Shown: piece after piece, positions 58,386-64,000 of the stretch
Layout of the letters: each line of letters opens with the position of its first letter
Position numbering within the stretch: position 1 is the first letter of the stretch
DNA from: Rhabdophis nuchalis
Lineage: Eukaryota; Chordata; Lepidosauria; Squamata; Natricidae
Direction: 5' to 3'
Length of the DNA stretch: 64,000 bases
Assembly (NCBI GenBank): GCA_039707465.1
Contig: CM077645.1
Span: 160,815,503 to 160,879,502 of the forward strand
Notes under the pieces: model-generated
Told to the model about the DNA's origin: nothing
The model's input: the letters and a program-made list of their open reading frames with translations, nothing else
Databases searched by the model: none
Position numbers and translations under genes: made by a program

Positions 58386-61300
58386 CATAAAATAGCACTC
58401 TTGTATCCATGAATGATGAGTACTGAAGGAACAAAAATATACAGCTCAGAAACAATTATTCTTTGAACAGGTAACTTCCTTTCTATTTTATTGTTTTGAA
58501 GAAGCAAATCTGCAATCTATAATCTGCTACATTTATTTTTGGACTCTAATAAAATGGTTATCCAGTCTTGCAGTCATATTCTACTTTTTAAGAGAAAAAC
58601 TAGAGTAATATGTGAATGCATATAAATGAAAGGTTTTCAGATTAGGATTTCCTTCTACTTAAATTCCTCTAATTAATAGTCACACAGTGCATGTGATAAA
58701 ATAATGATGCATGCAGAAGGGATCCGATTTGGCTATACAGTATGCTTTACTGTTGCTGACAAAGCAAGCTTATTTTGAGTGAGGTCCATTGTTTTTTCAG
58801 CAGATGACTGGCCTCATGCTACAGGGTCATACAATATTACTATGATACAGTATATCTACTCTCCTTAAAACATACATGGAGGGTGGGGAAAACACTGATA
58901 ATGAGAAGAGCTTTCTGTCACTGTCAAAATTATTTACGAAAAGCACCCTATTTGTAGCTCATCACAAGCAGTAAGATTAACATGGTCCCGATATTTGCAA
59001 TATCGTAAAGTAAACATAGTTCTTTCCACAAAAGGCTACTTTTTAGTCTGTCAACATATCACTATAATGACATTAATAACCATATCAAAATGGAAATTGA
59101 CATTAATCTCTTTTAATCTCCAGTAAAGCAAAAATGATTATTGGTGTTTTCTAAAAAATTTTTTAACAATAGCATCATATCACAAAGTGGGAGACTGTCC
59201 TTCAGGCAGCTTTCACAAGGAACAATCACAATGGAATGGAATCTTCTTTTCTAAAAGTGGTTTTTCTCTTTGCTTGCAGTGGAGACTAAATATAACCTGA
59301 AAATGCTAGATGAGCTTCTTCTTGTTCATAAGACTTATCTGAAGGTATTGGCTGCTCTTTAGCTAGAAGCAAACCTCCAGTAGTTTCTATTTATCTCCTT
59401 GCCAATCAAGAAGTGAATGACTGACAGTAACACAGCCTTATCTAGGGCTTCTGTCTGTGATGCATTCTGCTAAGTGATGTCATTGCCTTAGCAGAAGAAA
59501 ATAAGCAGATTATTACAGTGACTAGAAGGAAACTAAACATTTGGATTTTTGCATGGACAGATTTACACACTGTCTGTCAGATAAAGCGCAGTTTGCCTGC
59601 TGCTTACACAACAAGAATGTGCCTGACAGCTTCTTTCCAGCTTTAGTATCTGATTACATAAATAGGCCATTCCCCACCATTCCTAAAGACTGACAGTTTG
59701 TCTTGGTTTAAAGAGCAATTTCTGACTATCAGCTTTTCTGTCTTGCACACTGTTCTGATTAGCATCAGGGCACTTCCTGGAGGTCCAATCTGTTGGGGTT
59801 TCTTTCTTTTTTTCATTCTCTCTTATACAGTGTGTGTGTTTCTGTGTATGTGTTTGTGTGGCCATGACTGAAAAAGACATTATCTAGGTAAAATGATAAA
59901 AAAAAATACTGTAATATTTCCTCAGATTTTACACATTTCATGGGTAATTCTTGTGAAATGAAGAGCAGGTCAACAAGGTATGAAAATCAGTGAATGTACT
60001 ACAAATTATTAGGAACTAATTTTTACAATTATCAACTGTTTCATACATTTTTAAACTGTACCTGATAATTACAGTGCACTTTTTTTCACAGCTTCTTCAT
60101 GACTTACACTTGAAAGAAAGATAAAATGGAACACTAAACTGCATTCTTTCCCTGCTGTGAAAGATCGTGGCAGTAAAGAAATATTGAATTAGTATTTTCC
60201 AAAGTTTTTAAAGCAGGCCTAGAGTTTTTCTGGCTTCAATCTGCAAGCACACTTTAGCTTAGCATCTGAACATTACACATGGCAACTCAGAGTAGCCTCG
60301 TCTTTCTGATAATAAACTGAGCAGGAAAGGAGAAATATTCTACAGTTGGTGTCTCTTGGGCAGCCAATATCTAGAGCATGATTGTCCTGGGAATCACAAT
60401 TAATCTATCATTATGTTTTGACATGCTCAGGTGCTGTTAGGTGAACTTAGAACATGGCTTTTCTTTTGTGGATAGTCTTTTACCTAGAAGATGGTTCTGC
60501 TAACAGAAAATGGTTGGATGTCAAGGGAGTTTAAAGATCATTAAAAGAGAATAAAGAGATTGAAGAAAAGTTGAATGGATTCTCTGTAAATGTTTTCTCT
60601 GCAGAATATGTAGGGCAAGATACCTGTAGCTGTTATTTCTCTGTGGAATAAGAAAGAAATAATGGGGATGACGAGCTGAAATTCTAAGGCTTCTTGACAA
60701 ACCCAAATCCAATCATTGGTTCCAAACAGAATCCATCTGAGAATTTTTAAAGAACTCACCTCTCAAAATGGTGAACTTCTATTTTAAAATGTGGCATATT
60801 CTAGTTGGTAGCTCACTAAAAAAAAATATTGTTCTAATGTGTAGACTGTGAAAAAAGCAAGTTCTGTATTGGTTTTTTTTTTAAATAAAGAGAGTTGAAA
60901 ATAAAGTTGCCAATTTCATAACGACTTTATACAAATCTACGCTGGAATAAAATTTGGAATATTCTATACGGCTCTCGTTAATGAACTACAGAAATGAGAC
61001 TATAGATCTGAAAAAAGATCCCCTAAAGGGAAACTAAAATAATGAAGGAACTAAAGCAAGTAGCCTAGGAGGAAACATTACAACATTTCAGGATTTTTAC
61101 CCTGAAAGAGGAACTAGGGGGAAGCAAGACATACGTGCATAAAACTATACATAATGTGGAGAATGCAGATAGGGAGAAATTTTTATTTTCTTCTCTCATA
61201 ATGTTAGAAATTACAGTTAGACAATGAAACTGAATTGTGAGAGACAGAGAAGTAAATATTCCCACAATGCAATTTAACATTTGTGGAGGAATTGCTGCTG

Positions 61301-61824
61301 CACATCTGACCTGCTTTATGGGCTTCTGGGTATAAATTTACTGAGAGCAAAATTTTGATTTTGGCCAAATCCAGGAACTGTTATTTTGTTTTTGCTTCAG
61401 CCTTCCAGAACAGACTGGGGAAAAGATGTAGGATAAATTAGCAAAAAATGTTTCCCTTGCAGTGAACTATTTGCTAAATTATTTATAGTTTTTATGAATT
61501 TGGCAAAATTTAAAGCTGTCTCAGCTAAAACTTGCTCCTTTCTAGGGAACTTCAGAGTCTATACATAGTGAGGGGGAAATCAGTGCTATATTTGACTTTC
61601 TTCTCCTGGCAAGCATGCGTATACCTACCTGGGCTACTACTGTTTTAAGAGACATTTGAGGCTTCCTCTCAGTATAAAGTTCTGGAATAAAAACATTAGG
61701 ATGATAGCAACTTGTATATTCTCTGTGTGTCATCCTAGTTAAGATGACTATATGTAATGCCAGAGATATGTACTACATGTTTTAGGGTTGGAGATGTTCA
61801 TGCAAAGCTTTGCTTTATGTAGAC
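58385..61824. other. No recognised feature
   Basis: AT-rich sequence without a recognisable exon, RNA or transposon terminus. Confidence 0.55.
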
Positions 61825-61832
61825 ATGCACAT

Positions 61833-62108
61833 CAGGGGTGGGATTCTACCGGTTCGGACTGGTTTGGCCAAACCTGTAGCTCTGAAGATCAGCTGGGAGC
61901 GAACTGGTTTTCTCCCACAAGAAAGTGGGCCTGCCCCCCACCCACCGCGCTTTACCTACCTTTATCTTCTCTATTAAGTCACGCAGCAGAGTGGATTGCC
62001 ACACCTCAACTGTTTTACTTCCCAAGCAGCAATCCGAAATGTAAGTATTTTGTAGATTGCGTGCATGCTTAGCGAACCGGTTGTTAAGCGAGTAGGAACT
62101 CACCCCTG
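61833..62108. mobile_element. hAT-type MITE with 8-bp target duplication ATGCACAT
   Basis: CAGGGGTGGGATTCTACCGG to GTAGGAACTCACCCCTG, flanked by ATGCACAT at 61,825-61,832 and 62,109-62,116. Confidence 0.92.
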
Positions 62109-62116
62109 ATGCACAT

Positions 62117-62746
62117 GCAGAAATGATTACTTTATATGGAAAATGGAAGGAGGCAGGAATCCCACATGTGTGTATTTAGGTACTTTTTTTACTTGTACTT
62201 CTGAAAGGGAACGGTGTTATAATCAGCTAACTCTTGGCTACTGCTAAAGAACCGGGTATAGTAATATTTCTAAGTACACAGAACTATCACGATGCCTAGA
62301 TTTCTGGAATAGATAGTCTTCATGTAATATATGTTTAATGGATACAACAGAACACGTTCTTCAAAAATCTCACTAGAAAATTAAGATCAATAATCCTATA
62401 CCCACACAAAGGAACCTGTGGGAATTTAGAATTGTTGATCTTGGCTTGCTGGGATACAAAAAAAAAACTTATGTAACAACTTCAATGATATCATGCAAAC
62501 GTATGGAAGTTTGCAATTAAGTCAGCTTGGGTTTTCCGATTTTGTTCAGAAGAACGACCAATATACAGGACAGTGCCTTGGATCAGCTAAACTATAAATA
62601 TATATTCTATTTGTGATGTGATGCAATCACTGGATACACTTACAACATGGATGATGCCACCCCGAGTCAATGGTTGACAAATCAAATAAATATATAAACC
62701 TTTGTAAGGTAATAGCAAGTCACGTTAGTTAGGAAAACTGGGCACG
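62117..62746. other. No recognised feature
   Basis: Nothing beyond AT-rich sequence. Confidence 0.55.
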
Positions 62747-62951
62747 TACCGTATTTATCGGCGTATAACACGCACTTTCCCCCCCTGAAAATAGGGGGCA
62801 AATTATGTATGCGTGTTATACGCCAATATGCGTGTTATACGCCGATATAAGGTACATGGACCCGGGAACCGTGGACCCGGAAGTAAGTCCTCCACGTTCG
62901 CAAGGCGGCTGCGCTGTCTTCTTTTTCCCTCAGCGAAGCGCCGCGGCCGTC

Positions 62952-62956
<5 letters not shown>

Positions 62957-63017
<61 letters not shown>
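62957..63017. repeat. (TC)n microsatellite in the TIR element
   Basis: About 60 bp of TC that pairs with the AG tract at 63,381-63,420, extending the palindrome. Confidence 0.95.
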
Positions 63018-63022
<5 letters not shown>

Positions 63023-63033
63023 ACTCTCTCTCT

Positions 63034-63380
63034 GGCGGGCAGGCAGGAAAGCAAGCAAGGCGGCTGGAGGAGGAGGAGGAGAAGGAGGAGGAGATGACGG
63101 CCCCGGAGACACGGAGCTCTTCCCCGCGGCGGGCGCCTCCTTCTCCACTGGCAGGTAGAGCAAGGTCGAGGGGCTTCCCCCCTTTCCCCACTTCCCGGCG
63201 GCGGTGGCGAAACAGCCGGGAAGTGGGGAAAGGGGGGAAGCCCCTCGACCTTGCTCTATCTGCCAGCGGAGAAGGAGGCGCCCGCCGCGGGGAAGAGCTC
63301 CGTGCCTCCGGGGCCGTCATCTCCTCCTCCTTCTCCTCCTCCTCCTCCAGCCGCCTTGCTTGCTTTCCTGCCTGCCCGCC
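63034..63380. repeat. GC-rich palindrome, 165-bp arms
   Basis: Left arm 63,034-63,198 and right arm 63,216-63,380 are reverse complements with about three mismatches, around a 17-nt loop. They contain CCCCGCGGCGGGCGCC and GGAGGAGGAGGAGAAGG. Open frames on both strands merely mirror each other. Confidence 0.95.
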
Positions 63381-63391
63381 AGAGAGAGAGT

Positions 63392-63428
<37 letters not shown>

Positions 63429-63763
63429 AGGGAGGGAGGGAGGGAGGGAGGAAGGGAATCAGAATCTGACAGACACAGAGAGAATGACAAAGAGAGACAG
63501 GAAGGGAGGGGATAGCGATTTCTGAGTAAACTTTTGTAAAAACAGAATATCCAAGTTTCTTTGTTAAAACAGTTGCTTTTACTGTCCTTTTACATTATTT
63601 ACCTTATAAGTGGTAATAATATTAATAAAAAAAAGTTCTGAGCTACCCTTATTTTGCTTCAAAGTTCTTTATTTGAAATTTAATTTTCCCCCCTGAAATT
63701 TCCCTCTTAAAATGAAGGTGCGTGTTATACGCCTGTGCGTGTTATACGCCGATAAATACGGTA

Positions 63764-64000
63764 ATTATGTTCATTCTTTTCCAGAAATTTTTTATCTCTC
63801 ATTATATGTCATTACTGTATGCCCTCATATTAGTTTCAGTTCTATGCTAAGAGAATAAATACAAATGCAACAGATTTTCATGTTTAATGGTTATTATGAA
63901 TCAGAGCAAATCTAATTTGGAGAAAAAGGGGAAGAAAATATTTGAAGTGCTAACTAGTGTTATATATTTGTCCATTCATATATCAAAATTGGTTCCATGT
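63764..64000. other. No recognised feature
   Basis: AT-rich sequence to the end of the window. Confidence 0.55.

Larger units (their letters stand above)
62749..63761. mobile_element. 1-kb TIR element (CCGTATTTATCGGCG ends) with internal hairpin
   Basis: Perfect 25-bp terminal inverted repeats beginning CCGTATTTATCGGCGTATAA, flanked by TA at both ends. Subterminal GCGTGTTATACGCC units are repeated at each end. The inside holds a TC microsatellite, a GC-rich 165-bp-arm palindrome (63,034-63,380), an AG/GGGA tract and AT-rich sequence. No transposase. The CCGT...ACGG ends and TA flanks resemble the MITE family at 5,219. Confidence 0.88.

Noticed and set aside
62803..63515. Overlapping Pro/Arg/Ser-rich open frames near the end of the window
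   Set aside because: They mirror one another across the palindrome and the TC/AG repeats and have no codon or domain signal.

Overview
The window is nuclear DNA from a vertebrate, most likely a squamate reptile and plausibly a snake. The evidence is a Sauria-type SINE, L2/CR1 LINEs, many short hAT and TA-flanked MITEs, Penelope-like retroelements (PLEs) and long AT, AC, ATT and GATA/GACA microsatellites in AT-rich sequence. There are no operons or bacterial features.

Host gene. Three exons on the minus strand (48,430-48,596; 43,008-43,091; 29,566-29,686) encode consecutive C2H2 zinc fingers that I recognise as the C-terminal finger array of ZNF407. Their splice sites and phases fit each other (2/1, 1/1, 1/2). 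The introns between them are about 5.3 and 13.3 kb. The preceding and following exons were not found, so the rest of the window is probably flanking intron of the same gene, though this is inferred.

Layout. 1-9.8 kb is mostly featureless sequence with an L2 fragment, a Sauria SINE split by a MITE, and a hAT MITE. 9.9-21.4 kb is a dense nested retroelement cluster. It holds two L2 LINEs with endonuclease/reverse transcriptase ORFs, one inside a Penelope element and one inside a hammerhead-bearing repeat; two oppositely oriented GIY-YIG Penelope fragments; and about ten copies of a short repeat, here called P2, that carries a tRNA-like domain followed by a hammerhead ribozyme. 21.4-29.5 kb and 36-64 kb are low-gene sequence with hAT and TA-flanked MITEs, one CR1 fragment and one L2 3' end. 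33.66-35.72 kb is a complete L1 insertion with a perfect target-site duplication that carries an intact ORF1 and no ORF2. 62.75-63.76 kb is a TIR element containing a 165-bp-arm GC-rich hairpin.

Most notable. Six hammerhead ribozyme copies show paired substitutions in stems I and III, and at least two are joined to a tRNA-like region with A and B boxes at constant spacing. A second hammerhead-like core, with one extra U before stem II, recurs in the terminal repeats of the GIY-YIG Penelope family and in a third, diverged family. Hammerhead ribozymes in Penelope-like elements are established; the tRNA-like/hammerhead composite is the part that may be undescribed.
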